From Scandinavium lactucae (GTDB lineage: Bacteria; Pseudomonadota; Gammaproteobacteria; Enterobacterales; Enterobacteriaceae), in contig NZ_JAWXRD010000003.1 in the NCBI RefSeq assembly GCF_033843265.1, positions 124,001 to 188,000 on the forward strand: a DNA stretch of 64,000 nucleotides. Reading direction: 5' to 3'. Numbering within the stretch: position 1 is the first letter of the stretch; each line of letters begins with the position of its first letter. This document shows, one piece after another, positions 10,078-19,478 of the stretch. Position numbers and translations under genes: made by a program. A model generated the notes under the pieces. It did no database searches, had not been told where the DNA came from, and saw only the letters and a program-made list of their open reading frames with translations.

Positions 10078-11586
10078 CTAAGATGCCAACGACAGTTCAC
10101 GCTTTCCCGCGTGATGTACCAACCATTGCGCCACGCGGGACTGTTCTTCCGCATTCAGCCACATACCCTGTTTGGTTCGACGCCACAACGCATCGTCCAT
10201 CCGCCGCACCCATTCGTGCTCCACCAGATAGCGCAGTTCTGCCTCATAAAATTCATGCCCGAAATGCTCACCTAAATCCGCAATCCCTTTCGCTTCACCG
10301 AGGATCAACGCGGTGTTACTGCCGTAGGTACGTGCAAAGTGACGCGCCATGCCTTCGCTGATAAACGGATAGCGACGGCGCAGCTTCGCGGCGTAATCAT
10401 CGCGGTCGCTGCCAATTTCGCCACCCGGCAGCACAGCCTCTTTGGTCCATGCCTGACCGATGCCTTTATAGTACGGCGTTAGTTTTTCCAGCGCGTGTTC
10501 GGCCAGCTTACGATAGGTGGTCAGCTTACCGCCAAAGACCGACAGCAGTGGGGCCTGGCCGTTATCATCGTGAATATCAAGGGTGTAATCACGGGTGATC
10601 GCCTGCGGGGAATCAGACTCATCGTCGCAGAGTGGACGCACGCCGGAGTAAGTCCAGACGATATCATCCCGACCCAGCTGTTTCTTAAAGTGCGCATTAT
10701 GCACTTTCAGCAGATAGCTGATTTCACTCTCTTCAATTTCGACATTTTTCGGATCGCCTTTGTACTCCACGTCGGTGGTGCCGATGATGGAAAACTCATC
10801 CATCCACGGGATCACAAACACGATACGTTTATCTTCGTTTTGCAGGATGTAGGCCTGCTTCTGGGTATGCACCCGCGGCACCACAATGTGGCTGCCTTTA
10901 ATCAGGCGAATGCCGTACGGCGATGGCAGATGCATCCCGTCATCAAAGAACTGTTTCACCCACGGGCCGGTGGCGTTCACCAGACCGCGAGCCTGCCAGC
11001 TAAATTTCTCGCCGGTATCAATGTCTTCTCCTTCAACAATCCACAGGCCGTTTTCGCGACGCGCGGAGGTGGCGCGGGTTCGGGTCAGCACCTCGCCGCC
11101 TTTTTTAACCACCATCTGCGCGTTGGCGAGCACCAGCCGCGCATCGTCGACCCAGCAGTCTGAGTATTCGAAACCGCGCACGATTTCAGGCTTCAGCACC
11201 GATTCTGCGCCAAAACGCAACCCGGTCGAACCGGGCAGGCTGGTACGTTTACCCAGATGGTCGTACATAAACAGGCCGATACGGATCATCCACGCCGGAC
11301 GCAGGTGTGGGCGATGTGGCAAACGAAAACGCATCGGGAAGGCGATGTGCGGGGCCATTTTCAGCAGCACTTCACGCTCGGCCAGCGCTTCGCTCACCAG
11401 ACGAAATTCATAGTGTTCCAGGTAACGCAGCCCGCCGTGGATAAGCTTAGAGCTGGCGCTGGAAGTCGCGCAAGCCAAATCCTGTGCTTCGAGCATCAGC
11501 ACGGATAAACCCCGCCCTGCGGCGTCTGCCGCGATACCGGCACCGTTGATGCCACCGCCTATCACAATCAGATCTTTGGTTTCCAT
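10078..11586 (-). CDS. glpD: Aerobic sn-glycerol-3-phosphate dehydrogenase
   Basis: GlpD oxidises glycerol-3-phosphate to dihydroxyacetone phosphate and passes electrons to ubiquinone at the inner membrane. The product is 502 aa (E. coli 501). The FAD-binding GGGINGAG motif is at residues 10-17, and the whole DAO-type fold is intact. The start at 11586 (METKDL) is chosen over an upstream ATG because it matches the family. Its promoter region (11587-11777) is shared with divergent glpEGR and holds two GlpR-like operators and a CRP-like site. Confidence 0.97.
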   Translation of the reverse strand: METKDLIVIGGGINGAGIAADAAGRGLSVLMLEAQDLACATSSASSKLIHGGLRYLEHYEFRLVSEALAEREVLLKMAPHIAFPMRFRLPHRPHLRPAWMIRIGLFMYDHLGKRTSLPGSTGLRFGAESVLKPEIVRGFEYSDCWVDDARLVLANAQMVVKKGGEVLTRTRATSARRENGLWIVEGEDIDTGEKFSWQARGLVNATGPWVKQFFDDGMHLPSPYGIRLIKGSHIVVPRVHTQKQAYILQNEDKRIVFVIPWMDEFSIIGTTDVEYKGDPKNVEIEESEISYLLKVHNAHFKKQLGRDDIVWTYSGVRPLCDDESDSPQAITRDYTLDIHDDNGQAPLLSVFGGKLTTYRKLAEHALEKLTPYYKGIGQAWTKEAVLPGGEIGSDRDDYAAKLRRRYPFISEGMARHFARTYGSNTALILGEAKGIADLGEHFGHEFYEAELRYLVEHEWVRRMDDALWRRTKQGMWLNAEEQSRVAQWLVHHAGKRELSLAS

Positions 11587-11600
11587 GCTGCGTCCTCGTG

Positions 11601-11640
11601 CACTTTCGTTAAAGTTCATTAATGTTCGTTATCGCTCATA
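11601..11640. promoter_or_regulatory. Tandem GlpR operators upstream of glpD
   Basis: Two adjoining 20-base boxes resemble the GlpR consensus WATGTTCGWTAWCGAACATW as I recall it: 11621-11640 (AATGTTCGTTATCGCTCATA, a close match) and 11601-11620 (weaker, TTTCGTTAAAGTTCAT core). Their place just upstream of the glpD start fits repression of glpD by the GlpR encoded at 12998-13756. Confidence 0.75.
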
Positions 11641-11685
11641 ATAGCAAACAAACGCGCAATTGGTAACATCAAAAAAACATTTCAG

Positions 11686-11701
11686 AGTGATGCGTGTAAC
11701 A
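11686..11701. promoter_or_regulatory. Putative CRP site in the glpD-glpE intergenic region
   Basis: AGTGA-N6-TAACA matches the TGTGA-N6-TCACA CRP consensus at most positions. It lies about 100 bases upstream of the glpD start and about 80 upstream of glpE. glpD is known to be CRP-activated in E. coli; assignment of this exact site is by inspection only. Confidence 0.5.
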
Positions 11702-11777
11702 AATTAGCGTTTCCCTCCCGTCACGACGTACACTTGGCGGTAAACTTTTCCACCTGGAATCACTGAAAGAGAGCACC

Positions 11778-12104
11778 ATGGACCAATTTGAATGTATCAA
11801 CGTAGAAGAAGCGCACCAGAAGCTGCATCAGGGGCTGGCGGTGATGGTCGATATCCGCGATCCGCAGAGCTATGCGATGGGCCACACGCCGGGCGCGTTT
11901 CATCTGACTAACGACACGCTGGGCGCATTTATGCGTGATAACGATTTCGAAACGTCGGTGATGGTGATGTGCTATCACGGCAACAGCAGCAAGGGCGCGG
12001 CGCAGTATTTGCTGCAACAGGGTTTTGACCAGGTCTACAGCGTGGACGGTGGCTTTGATGCCTGGCATCGTCATTTTCCTGCGGAAGTGGCGCACGGTAG
12101 CTGA
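11778..12104 (+). CDS. glpE: Thiosulfate sulfurtransferase (single-domain rhodanese)
   Basis: GlpE moves sulfane sulfur from thiosulfate to cyanide or thiol acceptors in the cytoplasm. The 108-aa length is that of E. coli GlpE. The active-site loop CYHGNSS starts with the catalytic Cys65. It is preceded by a GAAAGAG ribosome site and heads the glpEGR set, 44 bases before glpG. Confidence 0.96.
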   Translation: MDQFECINVEEAHQKLHQGLAVMVDIRDPQSYAMGHTPGAFHLTNDTLGAFMRDNDFETSVMVMCYHGNSSKGAAQYLLQQGFDQVYSVDGGFDAWHRHFPAEVAHGS

Positions 12105-12148
12105 GTCAGTATACTGTCCTCTTTTGTGTGGAATAAGCGACGCTCCGT

Positions 12149-12979
12149 ATGTTGATGATCACCTCTTTTACTAACCCGCGCGTCGCCCAGGCGTTTGTGG
12201 ACTACATGGCAACCCAGGGCGTTGTCCTGACTATCCAGCAGCATGACCAAACCGATGTGTGGCTGGCCGACGAAAGTCAGGCCGCGCGTGTAGAGACAGA
12301 GCTGGCGCGTTTCCTGGAAAACCCGGCTGACCCGCGCTATCTGGCGGCCAGTTGGCAGTCGGGGCACACCAATAGCGGTCTGCATTACCGCCGTTTTCCG
12401 TTCATCGCTACCCTGAAAAGCAACGCCGGACCCTTGACCTGGCTCATTATGTGCGCCTGTATTCTGGTGTTTATTGTGATGAATGTGGTCGGCGATCAGG
12501 CGGTGATGATCGCGCTGGCGTGGCCGTATGACCCTTCCCAGCAGTTCGAGCTGTGGCGTTATTTCACCCACGCGTTCATGCACTTCTCGCTGATGCATAT
12601 CCTCTTTAACCTGCTATGGTGGTGGTATCTCGGCGGCATGGTGGAAAAGCGCATCGGCAGCGGAAAGCTGCTGGTCATTACGGTGATAAGCGCCCTGTTA
12701 AGCGGCTTTATCCAGCATAAGTTTAGCGGCCCGTGGTTCGGCGGTTTGTCGGGGGTGGTGTACGCCCTGATGGGTTACGCCTGGCTGCGCGGCGAGCGCG
12801 ACCCTGACAGTGGAATTCACCTCCCGCGTGGGCTGATTATCTTCTCGCTGTTGTGGCTGGTCGTGGGCTGGCTGGATCTTTTCGGGATGTCGATTGCCAA
12901 CGGGGCTCACGTTACCGGGCTGGCAATCGGACTGGCAATGGCGTTTGCCGATACGCAGAATGTGCGAAAACGAACATAA
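12149..12979 (+). CDS. glpG: Rhomboid intramembrane serine protease
   Basis: GlpG cleaves transmembrane segments within the inner membrane. The 276-aa product has the N-terminal cytoplasmic domain (about 1-90) and six transmembrane helices. The catalytic dyad is present: Ser201 in GGLSGVVYA and His254 in NGAHVTG. The HxxxN region HFSLMHILFN (oxyanion residues) is also kept. It lies between glpE and glpR as in E. coli. Confidence 0.97.
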   Translation: MLMITSFTNPRVAQAFVDYMATQGVVLTIQQHDQTDVWLADESQAARVETELARFLENPADPRYLAASWQSGHTNSGLHYRRFPFIATLKSNAGPLTWLIMCACILVFIVMNVVGDQAVMIALAWPYDPSQQFELWRYFTHAFMHFSLMHILFNLLWWWYLGGMVEKRIGSGKLLVITVISALLSGFIQHKFSGPWFGGLSGVVYALMGYAWLRGERDPDSGIHLPRGLIIFSLLWLVVGWLDLFGMSIANGAHVTGLAIGLAMAFADTQNVRKRT

Positions 12980-12997
12980 TAATTCCAGGGATCTTGC

Positions 12998-13756
12998 ATG
13001 AAACAAACACAACGTCATGATGCGATTATCGAGCTGGTAAAAAAGCAGGGTTATGTCAGCACTGAGGAGCTGGTGGAGCAGTTTGCCGTCAGCCCGCAAA
13101 CTATTCGTCGCGATCTCAATGACCTGGCGGAGCAGAAGATGATCCTCCGCCACCACGGCGGGGCGGCGCTGCCGTCCAGCGCGGTCAATACCTCGTGGCA
13201 GGACCGTCGTGCCACGCAGGCCGCTGAAAAAGAACGCATTGCGCGTAAAGTGGCGAGCCAAATTCCCAACGGCGCGGCGCTGTTTATTGATATCGGCACC
13301 ACCCCGGAAGCGGTGGCGCATGCGCTGCTGGAACATTCTGATCTGCGTATCGTCACCAACAACCTCAACGTTGCTAACACGTTAATGGCGAAAGACGATT
13401 TCCGGGTGATCCTCGCGGGGGGCGAACTGCGCAGCCGCGACGGTGGCATCATCGGTGAAGCCACCCTGGATTTCATCTCCCAGTTTCGCCTCGATTACGG
13501 CATTCTCGGCATCAGCGGGATAGACAGCGACGGTTCATTGCTGGAGTTTGATTATCATGAAGTGCGCACCAAGCGGGCGATTATCGAGAACTCGCGTCAT
13601 GTGATGCTGGTGGTGGATCACTCGAAGTTTGGTCGTAATGCGATGGTGAACATGGGCAGCATCAGTATGGTCGATGCGGTGTACACCGACGTGATGCCCC
13701 CGGCGGGGGTGTTGCAGGTGATTGCCGAGAATAATATTCAGTTAGAATTATGCTGA
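12998..13756 (+). CDS. glpR: DeoR-family repressor of the glycerol-3-phosphate regulon
   Basis: GlpR represses the glp operons and is released by glycerol-3-phosphate. The 252-aa product has a DeoR helix-turn-helix at about residues 6-57 (YVSTEELVEQFAVSPQTIRRDL) and a C-terminal effector domain. The frame is complete, unlike the frameshifted glpR of E. coli MG1655. Its own likely operators lie at 11601-11640. It ends in a short gap before converging malT; the E. coli rtcBA/rtcR genes that would lie here are absent. Confidence 0.96.
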   Translation: MKQTQRHDAIIELVKKQGYVSTEELVEQFAVSPQTIRRDLNDLAEQKMILRHHGGAALPSSAVNTSWQDRRATQAAEKERIARKVASQIPNGAALFIDIGTTPEAVAHALLEHSDLRIVTNNLNVANTLMAKDDFRVILAGGELRSRDGGIIGEATLDFISQFRLDYGILGISGIDSDGSLLEFDYHEVRTKRAIIENSRHVMLVVDHSKFGRNAMVNMGSISMVDAVYTDVMPPAGVLQVIAENNIQLELC

Positions 13757-13764
13757 TGGCCTAA

Positions 13765-13786
13765 CCCTCTCCCCGATGGGAGAGGG
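13765..13786. repeat. CCCTCTCC/GGAGAGGG hairpin between glpR and malT
   Basis: A nine-base perfect stem (CCCTCTCCC/GGGAGAGGG) with a short loop lies in the 48-base gap between converging genes. It has no T-run on either strand, so it is not a textbook intrinsic terminator. It shares its core with the hairpin at 10041-10070, which suggests a dispersed intergenic repeat. Confidence 0.6.
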
Positions 13787-13804
13787 CATCAAGCTGCACC
13801 AACC

Positions 13805-16510
13805 CTAAACGCCATACCCCATCATCTTCAGCAATTCCTGCGCATGCTGCACCGCATCCTGCCGATGGGCCACGCCCAGCTTCTGATACAAATTACGAAT
13901 GTGCGTTTTGATGGTGGTCGCCGCTACCTCCAGCTCGCCCGCAATCTGGTCATTGCTGTAGCCTGAATAAATCAGGCCTAACACCTGCCACTCGCGCTGG
14001 GTCAGCGGGCTGGTGCGGATCAATTCCGGAACTTCCGGATGGGTCAGCAAACGTTCGACGAAGTTCTCGTCAAAATGGGCAAATTTATGCCGGTGATGCT
14101 GATTAAGTTCGCGCAAAATGCGCTGGGCGCGATGCTGTTCTAGCTCCGGCAAGGTATTGAGCTGCAACAGCTGACGTAACTGCTGCGCCATCGCTTCGCC
14201 TTCAATCACGAAATGACTGATAAACCCGGTGCGGTTGGAGAGCGTCAACGCCTCCATTAACACGCGCTGAGCATCATTTTTCCGGTTGGACTGCCAGTAA
14301 AGCTGGTTCAGCAGCAGCAGGTTACGGTTGAGATCGCTCATCAGACGCAGCATGCGCGCGTTCTCATTGAGCTCTTCCAGCACCATTTCCGCAGAATCAA
14401 ACTCGCCGAGCAGGATTTGCGCGCGAGCGATGTTGCGCCACTGACTTTGCAAAAAATGGTTGTTGGCAAATTCGGGTTTTGGTGTCTGACGCAGCCAGTT
14501 GGCGGCGGATTTCTTATCGCCAATCATCTGCCAGTAAATCACCCGCACTTTATCGGCGTTCGATACCCAATCGCTGTGGTACTGCCCGTTGCCGAGCAAA
14601 TTTTCCAGACGATTCAGGTGATTGCGGGCGTTATCTAAATCTCCGCGCGCCAGCGAGCTTTGTACCAGCAGCGCCAGGCACTGAAGCTGTTGCTGAGGTT
14701 GATAGGTGGCGAGCACGTCCATACCGTGACGGGCGCTCATCTCGGCTTCATCCAGACGCGCCCAGGCCCATAGCAACTGCGCACGAATGCGCAGCAAAAA
14801 TTCATGCATGGGTAATTGTTCGAGGTGCTGTTCACGGATCAACTGGAATGCTTTTTCCTGCGTTTCCCACGCGGCCTGCAAGAAGCCCTGGGCGAACAGG
14901 ATTTCACTTTGCTGGATGAGGCTCCACAGTCCGTAGTGCCAGATTTCGTGCCGACGCGCCATTTGTTCGGTTTGTTGCATTACCGCCAGCGATTTGCTGA
15001 GCTTGCCCTGACAGTGCAGCACTTCGCCGTGGACCGACGTCGCCACAATGCGGCTGTAATAGCTGGCGAGCGGCAGCTCATCGAGTGCCACCATTGCCAG
15101 GCGTTCCGCTTCGTCCGGATTGCCGTCATTAATGGCCACCTGCGCACGCAGCGCGTTAAAATCGGCATGCATCGTGGCATCCATTTCGCCGCGCATCTCT
15201 TCTTCCGCGCGGGCGAGCAGGGTATTCACTTCACTGTAGCGATGCTGGCTTTGCATCAGCCACGCCTGCAACAGCACTAACCGCGGGTTCTCCAGCAGGC
15301 TGTCCCACGGCAGGGCGGCCAGGGATTCTTCCAGCAACGCCAGTTCGCTGTGATGAAACAGGCCCCAGGCGTGGTTGAGCAGGATATCGCGCAGCATTTT
15401 GGCATCGCCCGCCGACAGCGCATGGTGAATGGCTTCGCTCGGGAAGCCCTGCGCCATCCAGCTTTCAGCCGCCGCGCGGTGAATATCGGGCAGTTCGGTT
15501 GCCAGTTCCCACTGACAGCGCTGACGCAGGAAGCTGCCAAACAGCGGGTGGTAGCTGAACCATTCCCCGGTGTTGTCCATGCGTTGCAGGAACAGGCCCT
15601 GGCGTTCAATTTCTTCCAGCCGCATTTGGCCGTTTTCTTCCCCGGTGACCCGGACGATCAGCGCGTCATTCATTGAACGCAGCAGCGAGCTTTTCAGCAG
15701 GAAATGACGCGTGGAGAGATCGACGTTATCCAGCACTTCATCAACCAGATAATCAGAGAGGTGGCTGGCATTAATGCCCGCCAGGCGGCGCGCGGAGTGA
15801 TGCGCCGCGCTGTTATTCTGCCGCGCTGACAGGGCGATGAGTTGGAGCGCCGTCGCCCAACCGGCAACGTCATCGCACATCCGGCTACTTTCATTGGCTT
15901 CAATCGGTGAGGTCAGGCGGCAGTCGAAAAACTGCTTCGCTTCCTGATGGTTAAACGCCAGTTGCTGGCTGCCAATCTCCAGCAGTTGCTCGCGCACGCG
16001 CAGGTTGGCGATGCCCAACTGAGGCAAATTGCGTGACAGCACCACGAGGGTCATGTTTTCCGGCTGATGGCGCAGGAAAAAGCGCATCGCATCGTGGATA
16101 ACCGGATTGGTAATCAAATGGTAATCGTCAATCACCAGCAGCAACGGACGCTGCCAGGTGTTGAGTTCAATAAAGAGCTGAGCGAACAGCGAGGTCAGGC
16201 TGGCGTATTGCCGTTTCTGCACCATGGTTTCGCTGGCCGTGCAATGCCCGCCGGTGGCCTGCTGGATGGCGGCAATCAGATAGCTGGCAAAACGTTCCTG
16301 TTGGTTATCTCCGTCATCCAGAGAGAACCATCCCAATTCGCTTTTCCCTGCTGCCCACTGTGAAATGAGTGTGGTTTTCCCGTAACCTGCCGGGCTTGTT
16401 ACCAGCGCAAGACGGTAATTGTTCGCGCCGGAAAGTTTCGCCAGTAACCTGTCGCGAACCACGGTGTGTTCAAGACGGACGGGACGACTTAATTTAGACG
16501 GAATCAACAT
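13805..16510 (-). CDS. malT: ATP- and maltotriose-dependent activator of the maltose regulon
   Basis: MalT turns on malPQ and other mal operons when bound to ATP and maltotriose. The 901-aa length equals E. coli MalT. The STAND-type NTPase begins with SPAGYGKTT (residues 39-47), the middle holds the helical-repeat sensor, and the last about 70 residues are a LuxR-type helix-turn-helix (LTQREWQVLGLIYSG). The start (MLIPSKL) has only a poor ribosome site, as I recall for E. coli malT. It is divergent from malPQ, with a CRP site upstream at 16633-16648. Confidence 0.97.
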   Translation of the reverse strand: MLIPSKLSRPVRLEHTVVRDRLLAKLSGANNYRLALVTSPAGYGKTTLISQWAAGKSELGWFSLDDGDNQQERFASYLIAAIQQATGGHCTASETMVQKRQYASLTSLFAQLFIELNTWQRPLLLVIDDYHLITNPVIHDAMRFFLRHQPENMTLVVLSRNLPQLGIANLRVREQLLEIGSQQLAFNHQEAKQFFDCRLTSPIEANESSRMCDDVAGWATALQLIALSARQNNSAAHHSARRLAGINASHLSDYLVDEVLDNVDLSTRHFLLKSSLLRSMNDALIVRVTGEENGQMRLEEIERQGLFLQRMDNTGEWFSYHPLFGSFLRQRCQWELATELPDIHRAAAESWMAQGFPSEAIHHALSAGDAKMLRDILLNHAWGLFHHSELALLEESLAALPWDSLLENPRLVLLQAWLMQSQHRYSEVNTLLARAEEEMRGEMDATMHADFNALRAQVAINDGNPDEAERLAMVALDELPLASYYSRIVATSVHGEVLHCQGKLSKSLAVMQQTEQMARRHEIWHYGLWSLIQQSEILFAQGFLQAAWETQEKAFQLIREQHLEQLPMHEFLLRIRAQLLWAWARLDEAEMSARHGMDVLATYQPQQQLQCLALLVQSSLARGDLDNARNHLNRLENLLGNGQYHSDWVSNADKVRVIYWQMIGDKKSAANWLRQTPKPEFANNHFLQSQWRNIARAQILLGEFDSAEMVLEELNENARMLRLMSDLNRNLLLLNQLYWQSNRKNDAQRVLMEALTLSNRTGFISHFVIEGEAMAQQLRQLLQLNTLPELEQHRAQRILRELNQHHRHKFAHFDENFVERLLTHPEVPELIRTSPLTQREWQVLGLIYSGYSNDQIAGELEVAATTIKTHIRNLYQKLGVAHRQDAVQHAQELLKMMGYGV

Positions 16511-16632
16511 AGGTATATCACTTCACTGTGAGAGTAGGAGTTCGTTTTTTTTCGCGCTTCGTAATTAATGTCTATTAAATTCGGACATATGGATAATTAT
16601 TGCAAGTTATGTCCGAATCGGATGCTTGTGAT

Positions 16633-16648
16633 TTTGCACTGTGTCACA
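16633..16648 (-). promoter_or_regulatory. CRP site upstream of malT
   Basis: Read on the minus strand this is TGTGACACAGTGCAAA, which matches the CRP site of E. coli malT as I remember it (TGTGA-N6-GCAAA). It lies about 125 bases upstream of the malT start codon. It fits cAMP-CRP activation of malT. Confidence 0.75.
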
Positions 16649-16972
16649 AATCTTAATGATGGTTAAACGAATGGGCTGAAACCGGTGCCAGTGCGCGTGA
16701 ATACTGGATCCGTTAAATTGTTAAAAACACCCAAAAATGCATTTTCCCTGATGCGATATTTCTCAACGTGATTAATTAACGCGTTCCATTTGTGGGGAAA
16801 TAACCATTACGAATGAAAGGGCGGTGCGCAATTATTATTACAGGTAAGTAATCATTTCCTGGCTTACATTTATTTTGCAAAACGTCTTTTCATTTTCTTA
16901 ATCTGCGCTGTGAAATTGAGCACAATCCTCATTAATAGCTAACGTTATAGTGGCGAAGATCACATTTTTTCG

Positions 16973-17017
16973 CTCATCCCTGCTACTCCTCCCCGGTGAA
17001 TGCCTGTCGGGATGAGG
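16973..17017. promoter_or_regulatory. Cluster of MalT boxes for malPQ
   Basis: Three copies close to the MalT box GGGGA(T/G)GAGG are visible: 16973-16982 (minus strand, GGGATGAG core), 16985-16994 (minus strand, GGGGAGGAGT) and 17008-17017 (plus strand, CGGGATGAGG). The cluster lies 60-105 bases upstream of malP, the arrangement expected of a MalT-dependent promoter. Confidence 0.75.
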
Positions 17018-17078
17018 ACGGTAAACAGGTAGCCAGGCACACTAGCGCCAACGTTTTAGCTAACAGGATTGGATCCTT

Positions 17079-19469
17079 ATGTCACAGCCGACTTTCGATA
17101 AAGCACAATTTCAGGCTGCACTGACGCGTCAGTGGCAGCGATATGGCCTACAGGCCGCCAGCGAAATGACCCAGCATCAATGGTGGCACGCGGTGAGCGG
17201 CGCGCTGGCAGAACTGCTGGCCGCACAGCCCGTTGCGAAGCCGGAAAAAAACCAGCGCCACGTGAACTACATCTCGATGGAGTTTCTGATTGGCCGCCTG
17301 ACCGGCAACAACCTGCTGAACCTTGGCTGGTATCAGGACGTCAGCGACGTGCTGAAAGCACATGACATCACCCTCACCGACCTGCTGGAAGAAGAAACCG
17401 ATCCGGCGCTTGGCAACGGTGGCCTGGGACGTCTGGCTGCCTGTTTCCTCGATTCGATGGCGACCGTCGGTCAGTCTGCCATCGGTTACGGCCTGAACTA
17501 TCAGTACGGTCTGTTCCGTCAGTCGTTTGCCGACGGGCAGCAGAGGGAAGCCCCGGATGACTGGCATCGCAACAGCTATCCGTGGTTCCGTCACAATCAG
17601 GCCCTGGATGTGCAGGTTGGCATCGGCGGGAAAGTGGTGAAAGGTGACTGGCAGCCCGCGTTCACGATTGTTGGCCAGGCCTGGGATTTACCGGTGCTCG
17701 GCTACCGTAACGGCGTGGCGCAACCGCTGCGTCTGTGGCAGGCCACCCATGCCCATCCGTTTAATCTGACCAAATTCAACGACGGCGATTTCCTGCGGGC
17801 TGAACAGCAGGGCATCGACGCCGAAAAACTGACGAAAGTGCTGTACCCGAACGACAACCATCTGGCAGGCAAAAAGCTGCGCCTGATGCAGCAGTATTTC
17901 CAGTGTGCCTGTTCAGTGGCGGACATCCTGCGTCGTCATCATCTGGCAGGCCGCAAGCTCGCCGAGTTGCCGAAGTTTGAAGTCATCCAGCTCAACGATA
18001 CGCACCCGACTATCGCCATTCCGGAACTGCTGCGCGTGCTGATTGACGAGCACCAGCTGAGCTGGGACGACGCCTGGGCGATCACCAGCAAAACCTTCGC
18101 CTACACCAACCACACTCTGATGCCGGAAGCGCTCGAGTGCTGGGATGAGAAACTGGTGAAAGCGCTGCTGCCGCGTCACATGCAAATCATCAACGAAATC
18201 AACACCCGTTTCAAAAAGCTGGTCGATAAAACCTGGCCGGGCGACAGCGCGGTGTGGGCCAAACTGGCGGTGGTACATGACAAGCAGGTGCGGATGGCGA
18301 ACATGTGCGTGGTGAGCGGCTTTGCCGTCAACGGCGTGGCGGCGCTGCACTCCGATTTGGTGGTCAAAGATCTGTTCCCGGAATATCACCAGCTGTGGCC
18401 GAACAAATTCCACAACGTCACCAACGGCATCACGCCTCGCCGCTGGATCAAACAGTGCAACCCGGCGCTGGCGGCCCTGTTTGATAAAACGTTGAAGAAA
18501 GAGTGGGCCAACGATCTCGACCAGTTGATCAAACTGGAAAAATACGCTGATGATGCGAAATTCCGCCAAACCTGGCGCGATATCAAGCTGGCGAACAAAC
18601 AGCGTCTGGCCGAGTTTGTGAAGCACCGCACCGGGATTGAGATCAATCCAGAGGCGATTTTTGATATCCAGATCAAACGCCTGCACGAGTACAAACGTCA
18701 GCACCTGAACCTGCTGCATATTCTGGCGCTGTACAAAGAAATTCGCGAAAACCCACAGGCCGACCGCGTGCCGCGCGTGTTCCTGTTCGGTGCCAAAGCG
18801 GCTCCGGGCTACTACCTGGCGAAAAACATCATTTTCGCCATCAACAAAGTGGCGGACGTGGTCAACAACGATCCGAGCGTCGGCGATAAGCTGAAAGTGG
18901 TGTTCCTGCCAGACTACTGTGTGTCGGCGGCGGAAGTGATGATCCCGGCGGCGGATGTATCTGAGCAAATCTCCACCGCGGGTAAAGAAGCGTCCGGCAC
19001 CGGCAACATGAAGCTGGCGCTGAATGGCGCACTGACGGTGGGCACCCTCGACGGGGCGAACGTTGAAATCGCCGAACAGGTGGGCGAAGAAAACATCTTT
19101 ATCTTCGGCAACACCGTGGAAGAAGTGAAAGCGCTGAAGGCCAAAGGCTACGACCCGCTGAAATGGCGTAAGAAAGACAAAGTGCTGGATGCGGTGCTTA
19201 AAGAACTGGAGAGCGGCAAATACAGCGACGGTGACAAACATGCGTTCGACCAGATGCTGCACAGCATCGGCAAACAGGGCGGCGACCCGTATCTGGTGAT
19301 GGCTGACTTCGCGACTTACGTTGATGCGCAGAAGCAGGTGGACGTGCTATATCGCGACCAGGAAGCCTGGACCCGGGCGGCCATCCTGAACTCTGCCCGC
19401 TGCGGCATGTTCAGTTCGGACAGGTCCATCCGCGATTATCAGAGCCGTATCTGGCAGGCAAAACGCTAA
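17079..19469 (+). CDS. malP: Maltodextrin phosphorylase
   Basis: MalP releases glucose-1-phosphate from linear maltodextrins. The 796-aa GT35 product is one residue shorter than E. coli MalP and clearly related to GlgP at 7590-10037. The pyridoxal-phosphate lysine is Lys645 in GTGNMKLALNGA. It is followed 9 bases later by malQ and is controlled by the upstream MalT boxes. Confidence 0.97.
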   Translation: MSQPTFDKAQFQAALTRQWQRYGLQAASEMTQHQWWHAVSGALAELLAAQPVAKPEKNQRHVNYISMEFLIGRLTGNNLLNLGWYQDVSDVLKAHDITLTDLLEEETDPALGNGGLGRLAACFLDSMATVGQSAIGYGLNYQYGLFRQSFADGQQREAPDDWHRNSYPWFRHNQALDVQVGIGGKVVKGDWQPAFTIVGQAWDLPVLGYRNGVAQPLRLWQATHAHPFNLTKFNDGDFLRAEQQGIDAEKLTKVLYPNDNHLAGKKLRLMQQYFQCACSVADILRRHHLAGRKLAELPKFEVIQLNDTHPTIAIPELLRVLIDEHQLSWDDAWAITSKTFAYTNHTLMPEALECWDEKLVKALLPRHMQIINEINTRFKKLVDKTWPGDSAVWAKLAVVHDKQVRMANMCVVSGFAVNGVAALHSDLVVKDLFPEYHQLWPNKFHNVTNGITPRRWIKQCNPALAALFDKTLKKEWANDLDQLIKLEKYADDAKFRQTWRDIKLANKQRLAEFVKHRTGIEINPEAIFDIQIKRLHEYKRQHLNLLHILALYKEIRENPQADRVPRVFLFGAKAAPGYYLAKNIIFAINKVADVVNNDPSVGDKLKVVFLPDYCVSAAEVMIPAADVSEQISTAGKEASGTGNMKLALNGALTVGTLDGANVEIAEQVGEENIFIFGNTVEEVKALKAKGYDPLKWRKKDKVLDAVLKELESGKYSDGDKHAFDQMLHSIGKQGGDPYLVMADFATYVDAQKQVDVLYRDQEAWTRAAILNSARCGMFSSDRSIRDYQSRIWQAKR

Positions 19470-19478
19470 GGGAGCGCT

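Larger units (their letters stand above)
16511..17078. other. malT-malPQ divergent regulatory region
   Basis: This 568-base AT-rich gap contains no credible gene on either strand. It holds the malT leader on the left, a CRP site for malT (16633-16648), an AT-rich middle part without recognised sites, and a cluster of MalT boxes (16973-17017) for malPQ on the right. The bases just before malP contain AGGATTGGAT as ribosome site. Confidence 0.85.

Noticed and set aside
17913..19262. Open frame of 449 codons antisense to malP
   Set aside because: Shadow of malP; low-complexity composition typical of reverse-strand frames (rich in His, Arg, Phe).
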